From Candidatus Gastranaerophilales bacterium (lineage in GTDB: Bacteria; Cyanobacteriota; Vampirovibrionia; Gastranaerophilales; Gastranaerophilaceae): DNA of 64,000 nt. The translations under genes were made by a program, and so were the position numbers. The DNA lies in contig CALVEL010000003.1 of assembly GCA_944326565.1 (NCBI GenBank), positions 186,001 to 250,000 of the forward strand. Reading direction: 5' to 3'. The notes under the pieces are model-generated. The model was not told the origin of the DNA, made no database searches, and saw only the letters and a program-made list of their open reading frames with translations. Position 1 is the stretch's first letter; every line of letters begins with the position of its first letter. This document shows positions 25,458-33,304 of this stretch, piece by piece.

Positions 25458-26660
25458 ATGAAAACTTTAAAATCAATGCGTATGCATATTGGAATTTTTG
25501 GTAAAACTAATGTAGGAAAATCTTCACTTTTAAACAGGATTACCTCACAAAACATCTCGATAGTCTCTGAGATTGCAGGAACAACTACTGATATTGTCGA
25601 AAAATCAATGGAGCTTTTACCTATTGGACCTGTAACATTTTTAGATACAGCAGGGATTAATGATGAAACTTTACTAGGTGAAAAAAGACTTGAAAAAACT
25701 CTTTCTATAATCAACAGAACCGATATTGGCGTAATAGTTTGCGATTTTAACGGGATTGATGAATATGAAAAAAGCCTGATTGAAAAGTTTGAATCACTTG
25801 GAATACCTTATTTTTTCGTTATTAACAAAAATGATGAAAAGCCTATCAATGAAGATAAATACAAACAGATTATGGAAATTGTAAAGGATGAAAAAAAGAT
25901 TTTAAAGACATCAGTAATATTTGATGATGAAATTGTTTATAAATTTAAAAATACACTTGTGAATCTTTTACCTGAAGATTTTGTAAATTCACCCCAAATT
26001 GCAGGGGATTTAATCCCTAAAGAATCTACCGTAATTCTTGTAATTCCTATTGATAAAGAAGCGCCTAAGGGCAGAATTATACTCCCGCAGGTACAAACCA
26101 TAAGAGATCTTCTTGACAGTAATTGTATGAGTTATGTTGTAAAAGAAACAGAATTAAAAAAAGCAATAGAGAACTTAAAAACACCGCCTTCACTTGTAAT
26201 TACAGACAGCCAAGCTTTCAAACAAGTAGCTGAACTTGTCCCTGAAGATATTCCTCTCACCTCTTTTTCGATACTTTTTGCAAGACTTAAAGGAGATTTA
26301 AAAGCTTTTGTAAAAGGAGCTGAAGCAATAGAGGATTTAAAAGACGGCGATAAAGTTTTGATTTTGGAAAGTTGTACTCACCATGCTATTGAAGATGATA
26401 TCGGCAGAGTCAAAATTCCGAATCTTTTGAAAAAGAAAACCGGCAAAAATTTAATTATAGAAAACTATGCAGGACACGATTTTCCTGATATTTCAGAATA
26501 TTCACTGATAGTACACTGCGGAGCTTGTATGACTAACAGACGTGAAGTGCTTTCAAGAATTTTAATAGCAAATGAAAAAAATATTCCTATTACAAATTAT
26601 GGGATTACAATTTCATATTGTCTTGGTATTTTACCAAGAGCCTTGAAAATATTTAGTTAA
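25458..26660 (+). CDS. hydF: [FeFe]-hydrogenase H-cluster maturation GTPase HydF
   Basis: HydF is the scaffold and GTPase that assembles and delivers the diiron subcluster to hydrogenase. The 400-residue protein has a G domain (Walker A GKTNVGKS at 15-22, DTAG near 70, NKND near 130), a dimerisation domain, and the C-terminal cluster-binding part with ESCTHHAIEDD and HCGACMTNRRE. ATG 25458 has AGGAG upstream; the frame extends further without an RBS. It is about 8.5 kb from the hydrogenase operon. HydE and HydG are not in the window. Confidence 0.95.
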   Translation: MKTLKSMRMHIGIFGKTNVGKSSLLNRITSQNISIVSEIAGTTTDIVEKSMELLPIGPVTFLDTAGINDETLLGEKRLEKTLSIINRTDIGVIVCDFNGIDEYEKSLIEKFESLGIPYFFVINKNDEKPINEDKYKQIMEIVKDEKKILKTSVIFDDEIVYKFKNTLVNLLPEDFVNSPQIAGDLIPKESTVILVIPIDKEAPKGRIILPQVQTIRDLLDSNCMSYVVKETELKKAIENLKTPPSLVITDSQAFKQVAELVPEDIPLTSFSILFARLKGDLKAFVKGAEAIEDLKDGDKVLILESCTHHAIEDDIGRVKIPNLLKKKTGKNLIIENYAGHDFPDISEYSLIVHCGACMTNRREVLSRILIANEKNIPITNYGITISYCLGILPRALKIFS

Positions 26661-26875
26661 AATTTGCAATTAAAAATTTCATTAATTTCTATATTTAATG
26701 CTTCAGAAATATTTTTTAAATTTTTAATCTTAATATTATTAATACCTCGTTCAAGTGTACTTATAGAGTTTAGACTCAGACCTGAGTTAAATGCCAATTC
26801 TTCTTGTGACATTTCTTTTTTAAGCCTTAGATATCTAACACTTTGACCTATTTTAAATAAAAATTCATCTCTCAT
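26657..26875 (-). CDS. XRE-family helix-turn-helix regulator
   Basis: A 72-residue Cro/CI-type protein with HTH MSQEELAFNSGLSLNSISTLERG and a C-terminal LKNISEALNIEINEIF. Its end overlaps the hydF end by four bases in convergent orientation. It is divergent from prepilin 5, with a perfect palindrome and a TTGACA promoter in between. It likely represses the prepilin and perhaps itself (inference). Confidence 0.87.
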   Translation of the reverse strand: MRDEFLFKIGQSVRYLRLKKEMSQEELAFNSGLSLNSISTLERGINNIKIKNLKNISEALNIEINEIFNCKF

Positions 26876-26892
26876 AACAGAAGTTTAATATA

Positions 26893-26944
26893 TTGACAAA
26901 ATCACTTCTAACAATTAAACTAGTATTATTACTAGTTTAATTGT
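26893..26944 (+). promoter_or_regulatory. promoter with overlapping 15-bp palindromic operator, prepilin 5
   Basis: TTGACA (26893-26898), 17-base spacer, TAAACT (26916-26921). ACAATTAAACTAGTA (26911-26925) and TACTAGTTTAATTGT (26930-26944) are perfect inverted repeats with a TTAT spacer and cover the -10, as expected for repression. The layout matches that at 59592-59642. Confidence 0.75.
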
Positions 26945-26974
26945 AATAAAGATGGTAAATTTGGAGAGTTTTTT

Positions 26975-27637
26975 ATGAAAAACATTAGAATAACTGCATT
27001 TACACTAGCAGAAGTATTAATAACTATTGGAATAATCGGTATTGTTGCAGCAATGACTTTTCCTATATTAATAAAAAATCATCAAAAAGTAGAAACTCTT
27101 ACAAGATTAAAAAAAGCATATACAATTTTAAATCAAGCAATAAAATTATCAGAAAACGATAATGGAGACTACAACACTTGGAGTACAAATATTACAGCAA
27201 TAGAATATTATCAATTATATTGGTTCCCTTATATAAAAGCAGTAACTGTTTGTAATAACGCAACTGACTGCGGATATAAAAAAGAACTTCCTTGGACTCT
27301 TGAAACTGTTGAGTATTCCGTTTTTTCTGATCCTAACTGGAGAATTCCTTTTTTAACATCAGATGGGTTTTTATATTCTATATCTGTTAATGGGAGCTTT
27401 GAAGATAGCAAAAACCTTATAATCATAGATATAAACGGAAGTAAAAATCCAAATGAAATAGGACGAGATTTATTTTTTTTCACAAGAACTGATAAAGGAC
27501 TAATACAAGGTTACGGGTATGATAAATCTAATATAGAAATCAACAATGATTGCAGTGAAAACGGCAAAAAATGGTACTGTGGAGCAAAAATAATCTCTGA
27601 TGGGTGGACCATTAAAAAAGACTATCCTTGGAAGTAA
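26975..27637 (+). CDS. prepilin-like protein 5, without a G tract
   Basis: A 220-residue pseudopilin-like protein. Leader MKNIRITA, motif A|FTLAEVLITIGIIGIVAAMTF, then a soluble domain with cysteine pairs and DINGSKNPNEIGRD. GGAGAG precedes ATG, and the reading frame is uninterrupted. Its control seems transcriptional (XRE plus palindrome) instead of by a homopolymer. The short leader and -1 Ala are shared with prepilins 4, 6 and 7. Confidence 0.88.
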   Translation: MKNIRITAFTLAEVLITIGIIGIVAAMTFPILIKNHQKVETLTRLKKAYTILNQAIKLSENDNGDYNTWSTNITAIEYYQLYWFPYIKAVTVCNNATDCGYKKELPWTLETVEYSVFSDPNWRIPFLTSDGFLYSISVNGSFEDSKNLIIIDINGSKNPNEIGRDLFFFTRTDKGLIQGYGYDKSNIEINNDCSENGKKWYCGAKIISDGWTIKKDYPWK

Positions 27638-27695
27638 TTTTTAATTAATTCAAAAATATGATATAAAAATAAAATATTTTGGGTAGAATAGGATT

Positions 27696-28019
27696 ATGTA
27701 TGACTATCATCCCGAAAATGAAGATAAAGATTTACGCACAGTCGGACTTGAGCTGATGTTTATGACACCTGAAAAAGGCTCGAAAGAAGAGGGTGTGACT
27801 GCAGTTGAGCTGGCAAAAATGGTAGAACTGCCACTTGAGGTTGTAAAAAAGAAATTACAAATCCTAAAAGATGCCGGCATTGTGCAGGTAAAAGGAATTA
27901 ATCCAAAATATTGGAAGTTTGACAATTACAGCTTTCAAAGAATGGATGAGAATGATGAAATTTACAAACTGATTTGCTGTTTTGATGATGTTGATTTTGA
28001 CAAGTATTTTCAATATTAA
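27696..28019 (+). CDS. small winged-helix-type protein
   Basis: The 107-residue product contains VTAVELAKMVELPLEVVKKKLQILKDAGIVQVKG, read as a winged helix (quoted parts: ELAKMVELP recognition region, ILKDAGIV wing entry), followed by YWKFDNYSF. It probably binds DNA. A tail of acidic residues follows (DDVDFDKYFQY). It is downstream of prepilin 5 by about 60 bases and may be co-transcribed. Family not named with confidence. Confidence 0.65.
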   Translation: MYDYHPENEDKDLRTVGLELMFMTPEKGSKEEGVTAVELAKMVELPLEVVKKKLQILKDAGIVQVKGINPKYWKFDNYSFQRMDENDEIYKLICCFDDVDFDKYFQY

Positions 28020-28117
28020 TTTTCATCAATGATTTTCGTAATACTAAAAATTTTATTATTTGCCTTATTTAGATAAGAAATTGTGTGATTTATATTTTTT
28101 ATAAAAAGCTTAACTTT

Positions 28118-28210
28118 TCATTTTTTACCATTATTATAACGATCATAAATTTCAAAACAATTAAAAATAGATATAACAGCTTTAAAATCAGGAGCTGATA
28201 CCTTACACAA
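28118..28210 (-). pseudogene. possible gene remnant, 30 codons
   Basis: Directly after mnmE on the same strand a TTG-started frame reads MCKVSAPDFKAVISIFNCFE and ends after 30 codons. No RBS is visible. The composition is protein-like, so it may be a decayed fragment or chance. The remaining roughly 200 bases between the flanking genes show nothing else. Confidence 0.15.
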
Positions 28211-28215
28211 CTTTT

Positions 28216-29550
28216 TTACTTACCAATACAAAAATGATCAAAAATATTATTCAGAATATCATCGGTAATCACTTCACCGGTTATCTCATCCAAGAATAAA
28301 AGTGCCGATTTCAAATCAATCGAAATCAAGTCTTGAAGCTCGTTGATTTTTGCGGCTTCAAGCGCCTTTGACAAACTTTCCCGACATTTTTTAAGACAAT
28401 CTACCTGTCTTTCATTTGTAATATATTCTGTATCCTCTAAAGAAAAATTGCACACTTTTTCTTTTATCATTTCACGAAGCTCTTTTACTCCTTCGCCTGT
28501 TTTGGTAGAAATATAAAATTTGCCTTCCTCACGTTTTTCTACCAAATCGTACTTGTTTGCAACTTCTATGTGTAATTTATCTTTAATCAATTCATAAATT
28601 TCTTTGTCATCATCAGTCAAGCCAACACTTGCATCATATAAAAAGATTACCAAGTCAGCCTCATCTGCAGACTGTTTTGAAAATTCAATTCCGATTTCTT
28701 CAACCTTTCCAACTTCTTCACAATCCCTGATTCCTGCTGTATCAATTAAAGTCACCGCTACATCCAAATCCAATGTCTCTTTAATTACATCCCTTGTTGT
28801 CCCTGCAATATCAGTAACTATCGCACGATTTGCATTCAACAATGAATTAAACAAAGAAGATTTACCTACATTAGGACGTCCAACTATCGCAACTTTAATT
28901 CCTTGTCGCAAAATATTTGATGATCTTGCACAAGATAAAATATTATCAATATCAGCTAAAGATTTTTCAAAGCTTGCGATTAGATAAGAATACTCAGGCT
29001 CTGCAACATCATCAGGAAAATCTATTCCTGCAACTATTCTTGAAAGTGTCTCAAAAATCTGTCCCTTAATTTCAGAAACTTTTTCGCTCAATACCCCAGA
29101 AAGATTCTTTGCAGATTGGATTGCAAAATTTCTTGTCTTGGCATGAATTAAATCAGCAACCGCCTCAGCCTGTGATAAATCCATTTTTTTGTTCAAAAAA
29201 GCTCTTTTGGTAAACTCTCCGCGCTCAGCCAGCCTAGCACCGTTTTTAATAGTAAGATCAAGAATATTTTTGACCACATTTACACCGCCATGACAATGGA
29301 TTTCTATTACATCTTCCCCTGTATAACTGTGAGGTTTTCTGAAAGGTAATACTATTACTTCATCTATTTTTTTATCACCATCTAAAATCCAGCCATGCGC
29401 AACTTTACCAGCTTCCAAATTGTGTTTTGAAAAAATTTTATCAATAATTTCAAAACAATTATCTCCTGAAATTCTTATTACACCAACCCCTCCTGTACCT
29501 AATGGGGTGGCAATAGCTGTTATAGTATCAAATTCCTGTAAAATATTCAT
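28216..29550 (-). CDS. mnmE: tRNA modification GTPase MnmE (TrmE)
   Basis: With MnmG it modifies wobble uridine (cmnm5U34) in tRNAs. The 444-residue protein has the N-terminal tetrahydrofolate-binding domain with AIATPLGTGGVGVIRISG, a helical domain, an inserted G domain (GRPNVGKSS near 220, DTAGIRD near 270) and the C-terminal CIGK whose cysteine is conserved. Length is normal. mnmG is not in the window. Confidence 0.96.
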   Translation of the reverse strand: MNILQEFDTITAIATPLGTGGVGVIRISGDNCFEIIDKIFSKHNLEAGKVAHGWILDGDKKIDEVIVLPFRKPHSYTGEDVIEIHCHGGVNVVKNILDLTIKNGARLAERGEFTKRAFLNKKMDLSQAEAVADLIHAKTRNFAIQSAKNLSGVLSEKVSEIKGQIFETLSRIVAGIDFPDDVAEPEYSYLIASFEKSLADIDNILSCARSSNILRQGIKVAIVGRPNVGKSSLFNSLLNANRAIVTDIAGTTRDVIKETLDLDVAVTLIDTAGIRDCEEVGKVEEIGIEFSKQSADEADLVIFLYDASVGLTDDDKEIYELIKDKLHIEVANKYDLVEKREEGKFYISTKTGEGVKELREMIKEKVCNFSLEDTEYITNERQVDCLKKCRESLSKALEAAKINELQDLISIDLKSALLFLDEITGEVITDDILNNIFDHFCIGK

Positions 29551-29573
29551 ACACTAATTATACATGAAAAAAA

Positions 29574-29599
29574 GAACGGACCTAAAATTAAGTCCGTTC
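29574..29599 (-). terminator. rho-independent terminator
   Basis: GAACGGAC and GTCCGTTC form an 8-bp stem; on the minus strand seven T follow. It terminates the gene at 29618 just before mnmE. Confidence 0.9.
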
Positions 29600-29617
29600 A
29601 TAAAAATAAATTTATTT

Positions 29618-30268
29618 TTATAATCTTTTCGTAAATATAGCTGAAGCAATAGAAGCAGCAAGTTTAGCATAATCTCCTAATGAATTTCCACTGTTGTATG
29701 ATGATTGATTATTGTTATATGCATTTCCTGAATTACTGTTACTGGCTGCCTGTTGTAAATAACTTAAAACATTTCCGACAGTTTGATTTTGAACATTGTT
29801 CAATAAATCAAGATAATTATATCTTCTATTCAATTCTTCATTTATAATTTCATCTTGTTTTGCAAGAATATCCTGTGTCAATGAATTCATAGCATCCGCT
29901 CTGCTTGACTCAATTTCTTTTAAATCATTCATAAATATTGAATTGTCAAAATTACCAAAACGAGAAGCAATATCATTTTTCATATCATTAAGCATCGGAG
30001 TATAAAGATCATTAATCGTCTGCAATCCTTTTTGCGTATAAGCATTAAGCTGATTTTGCATATCCTTTTGAGTATCTTCGGAAAACACGTTAATTTTTGG
30101 AAGATTTTCCAAAAAGGAATTTTGTGCATAATCATATATTTGTTTTTCGGCATCAGACATATTGTAGTTGGAATAAACGGTATCTCCATCTTTGTATTGT
30201 GAAGCTACAGTATTACCATTTATACTAACAACACCGTTTGTATATGAAGGCTTTGAAGATTTTCCCAT
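29618..30268 (-). CDS. hypothetical Asn/Gln/Ser-rich protein (216 aa)
   Basis: Begins MGKSSKPSYTNGVVSINGNTV, followed by a long helical middle with few hydrophobics, a low-complexity Asn/Ser stretch (about 175-195) and a short hydrophobic end (YAKLAASIASAIFTKRL). There is no cysteine or signal peptide. The layout of a polar helical body plus C-terminal hydrophobic helix would suit a secreted or surface-associated protein or a phage-structural relative, but no assignment is supported. GGGACG precedes ATG and a strong terminator follows, so it is monocistronic. Confidence 0.6.
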   Translation of the reverse strand: MGKSSKPSYTNGVVSINGNTVASQYKDGDTVYSNYNMSDAEKQIYDYAQNSFLENLPKINVFSEDTQKDMQNQLNAYTQKGLQTINDLYTPMLNDMKNDIASRFGNFDNSIFMNDLKEIESSRADAMNSLTQDILAKQDEIINEELNRRYNYLDLLNNVQNQTVGNVLSYLQQAASNSNSGNAYNNNQSSYNSGNSLGDYAKLAASIASAIFTKRL

Positions 30269-30415
30269 TTTTCGTCCCTTTCTATTATTTCAGGGACAAC
30301 ATTTGATATTCTTTAAGGCGATATTATATTATACCATACCTATTTGAATTCTGTCCACCTTGAAAGTCATACACTCACATTATTCCGTTAAAAATTTTTA
30401 TAATATAATTAGAAT

Positions 30416-32182
30416 ATGGAAAAGAAAATATTAGACAAAATTAACAAACTTGTAGTTGATAAAAAATTTTCAGAAGCAAAAGAAGAATTATTAAAATACA
30501 ATTTGGACGAAGAAAAAGAACTGGAAGCACTGAAACTTTTAGGACTTTGTAATGTAAATTTGGAATCTTACAAAGAAGGACAGAGTAATTTTGAGACAGT
30601 AGTCAAATATGACTCGCAAGATGCCTCAAGCTGGTTTTACCTTGCAAACTGCTATGACAATTTAGATGATAGGATTCATGCAAAAGCTGCATATGAAAAA
30701 GTTATTGAATTAAGAGAAAATTTTTTGGATGCATACAAAAATTTATGTATTTTACATGTAAGAAACGAAGAGCCTCAAGAAGCAATCAATCTTGCAAAAA
30801 AAGCATTGGAATTTGAAAAAGAAGATTATACACTATATTACATAGTCGGTACAGCATATATGTCAATGAAAAATTTCAAAGACAGCGTAAAATATCTTGA
30901 AAAAGCAATTGAATTGAATCCCGAACATTCACAACTATATAACAACTTAGGTACATCTTATATTACAATAGGCAAATTAGATAAAGCATACAAAAACTTC
31001 ATAAAAGCAAGTGAATACGACCCAAACAATTCAATTACATATTTCAACATAGCATCAATTTTGCAGTTAAAAAATAAACATAAAAAAGCTTGTGAATACT
31101 TTGAAAAAGCATATGCTATAGACCCTGAGGACAGTTATCTTGTTGCACTTGCCCTATCAGAAACCAAATGCGGTAAATATGACAATGCAATATCACACTA
31201 TAAAACGCTGATAAGTCATCATCCTGAAAAAGACATCTATCAGTATAACCTTGCTTGTTGTTACGAAATGAAAGAGGATTACAACTATGCAATAGGGATT
31301 TTATCACACCTTGTAATGCTAAATCCAAAATCCGTATCTATGGCGCAAAAACTGGCTAATTTATATATAAAAGTTAATAAACCCACACAAGCAAAAGAAA
31401 TTTATGAAAAAATTCTTTTACAAGGGAATGTAAATGAAGATTTATATTATGAATTTGCACATGTATGTCTTTTGACAAACGATACGGACAAAGCAGAAAA
31501 AATTCTCAAAAAAGTTATTGAATTAAATCCTGATCAAGCACAGGCACACAAAGATTTGGGCGTAATCTATCTAAGTAAAAGACTTTTTGATTACGCAAAA
31601 GACGAGTTTGAGACAGCATATAAAATTGCACCTAGCGACTTTCAAATTATATTTGAATATGCAAACTATCTTCATGCGACAACGGAATTTCAAAAAGCTG
31701 ATGAGATGTATCAAAAAGCACTAGAGCTCGAACCTGAAAACAGAGATGCTCTTGTCTTTTCAGCATTGAATAAACTACATACAAATGATTTGGAAAAAGC
31801 AAAAGAACAAATAGATTATGCAATTGCACATTCTGTCCACAATGCATTTCTATTATACATTGCAGGTAAAGTAAGATTTGCCTTGAAAGATTATGAAAGA
31901 GCAAAAGACTTTTTAATAAAGTCGTATGAATTAGAAAAAATAGAAGATGTAGAAAATCTTTTGGGCTTTTGTTACTTTGAGCTTGGTAACTTTGGTCAAG
32001 CAAATGTTATTTTTGAAAATCTTCTAAAAACAAACCCGGGAAATATAAATCTTTTACTAAACAGAGCAAAATGTTTTGAAAAAATGAATGACAACGACTC
32101 AGCATTAAAAGCATTGGAAAAAGCTGTTGAAATATTTCCTGATTGTGAAGAAGCACATGAAATGATAAGAAGATTGTCCTAA
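30416..32182 (+). CDS. large TPR-repeat protein
   Basis: This 588-residue protein consists almost entirely of tetratricopeptide repeats, about 16 by eye (for example AHKDLGVIYLSKRLFDYAKDEFE). No catalytic domain, signal peptide or membrane helix was seen. Such superhelices bind other proteins; the partner is unknown. It is monocistronic with hairpins downstream (32192, 32266). Confidence 0.88.
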   Translation: MEKKILDKINKLVVDKKFSEAKEELLKYNLDEEKELEALKLLGLCNVNLESYKEGQSNFETVVKYDSQDASSWFYLANCYDNLDDRIHAKAAYEKVIELRENFLDAYKNLCILHVRNEEPQEAINLAKKALEFEKEDYTLYYIVGTAYMSMKNFKDSVKYLEKAIELNPEHSQLYNNLGTSYITIGKLDKAYKNFIKASEYDPNNSITYFNIASILQLKNKHKKACEYFEKAYAIDPEDSYLVALALSETKCGKYDNAISHYKTLISHHPEKDIYQYNLACCYEMKEDYNYAIGILSHLVMLNPKSVSMAQKLANLYIKVNKPTQAKEIYEKILLQGNVNEDLYYEFAHVCLLTNDTDKAEKILKKVIELNPDQAQAHKDLGVIYLSKRLFDYAKDEFETAYKIAPSDFQIIFEYANYLHATTEFQKADEMYQKALELEPENRDALVFSALNKLHTNDLEKAKEQIDYAIAHSVHNAFLLYIAGKVRFALKDYERAKDFLIKSYELEKIEDVENLLGFCYFELGNFGQANVIFENLLKTNPGNINLLLNRAKCFEKMNDNDSALKALEKAVEIFPDCEEAHEMIRRLS

Positions 32183-32191
32183 AAAGCAAAA

Positions 32192-32290
32192 AGGCGATTG
32201 AAACAATCGCCTGATAACCAGATTTACACTATGTAAGTGTTCAGAAAGGAAGTCTTTTTTAAGTTAAGGCGGTAATATAACCGTCTTTTA
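32192..32290 (+). terminator. double hairpin region after the TPR gene
   Basis: AGGCGATTG/CAATCGCCT (32192-32212), then a small ACACT/AGTGT stem (about 32226-32240), then AAGGCGGT/ACCGTCTT (32266-32287) followed by TTACTTT. The last is a plausible terminator. The unusual length between the first and last stems may hold a short 3'-UTR RNA. Confidence 0.6.
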
Positions 32291-32305
32291 CTTTATTGAG
32301 CTAAA

Positions 32306-33178
32306 CTATTCCCCCAAATTAATTTGAGAGAACTGAACAATTTTATTTTTCCCGCGTTTTTTAGCATTGTACAGCGCATGCTCAGCATAACGGATTATAG
32401 TATTTACATCTTCTTCGGTATCTTCTAAACAAGGATAAGTAGAAATACCGCCTGAAATAGTAATAGGATGTCTTTCTTCTTCACCGGCAGGTATAAATTC
32501 CATTTTTTCTATATCACGTCTAAATCTTTCTGCGAATAGAAAAGCATTTTCTTCAGAAGTATTAGGCAGAATAAGTAAAAACTCTTCATCACCGTAACGT
32601 GTTAGAATATCTTCTTTTCTTATAAGCTGTTTTAATTTATCAGCAATAGAACGTAATAAAACATCTCCCCAGTCGTAGCCGTAAATATCATTTACAACTT
32701 TGAAAAAGTCTAAATCAAATAAAAGACAAGACAATTTTGTTCCATAACGTTTTGCGCGAGAAATTTCTTGTTCTAACCTTTCATGAAGATATTTTCTGTT
32801 ATGTAATCCTGTCAATTCATCAGTTGTAGATACCTGCAAAAGTTTTTCACGCAAATCACGAATTTTTAACATTGATTTTGCTCTGATTAAAAGCTCCTCA
32901 TTATCTACAGGAGTTTTAATCATATCATAAGTATAAGCCCTAACTGTCGCTCCTTTAAATACTTCCCCAACAAAAAGTACAGGAGCTTTAAATTTAACAA
33001 CCATCAAAACATCTTTAATATTAGGAACATCTTCTATAACGATTAAAGCTGGATTAAGAGTCTCATAATCTCTTAATTTTTCAGCATCTTCAATCCTTAC
33101 ATTGACATCCTCAATTTCTGATAATACATCAGCTAAAGAAGATGCTTTTTTACAAGTGTAAACAATTATATTTCTCAT
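32306..33178 (-). CDS. GGDEF-domain protein with altered signature, receiver-like N-terminus
   Basis: The N-terminal ~115 residues resemble a response-regulator fold (LIVIEDVPNIKDVL, KTPVDNEELLIRAKSML). The rest is a GGDEF domain with TDELTGLHNRKYL and FDLDFFKVVND. The active-site signature reads RYGDEEF instead of RYGGDEF, losing the second glycine; activity as a diguanylate cyclase is therefore doubtful. It may bind c-di-GMP/GTP or act as a regulator. Monocistronic; divergent from the RelA/SpoT-domain gene. Confidence 0.85.
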   Translation of the reverse strand: MRNIIVYTCKKASSLADVLSEIEDVNVRIEDAEKLRDYETLNPALIVIEDVPNIKDVLMVVKFKAPVLFVGEVFKGATVRAYTYDMIKTPVDNEELLIRAKSMLKIRDLREKLLQVSTTDELTGLHNRKYLHERLEQEISRAKRYGTKLSCLLFDLDFFKVVNDIYGYDWGDVLLRSIADKLKQLIRKEDILTRYGDEEFLLILPNTSEENAFLFAERFRRDIEKMEFIPAGEEERHPITISGGISTYPCLEDTEEDVNTIIRYAEHALYNAKKRGKNKIVQFSQINLGE

Positions 33179-33304
33179 CTCTCGTCCTTACTGTCAACTT
33201 ACTCTTAAAATGAATTCTATCACGCTGTATTTCCTAAATCCAATTTGTAACAATAGCTTAACAAAGCTAAAGTTTTAAAAAAAGATACCGACAAACAAAT
33301 AAGT

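Noticed and set aside
28118-28210. 30-codon TTG ORF after mnmE as a gene
   Set aside because: No RBS and no neighbours supporting it; listed only as a possible remnant.
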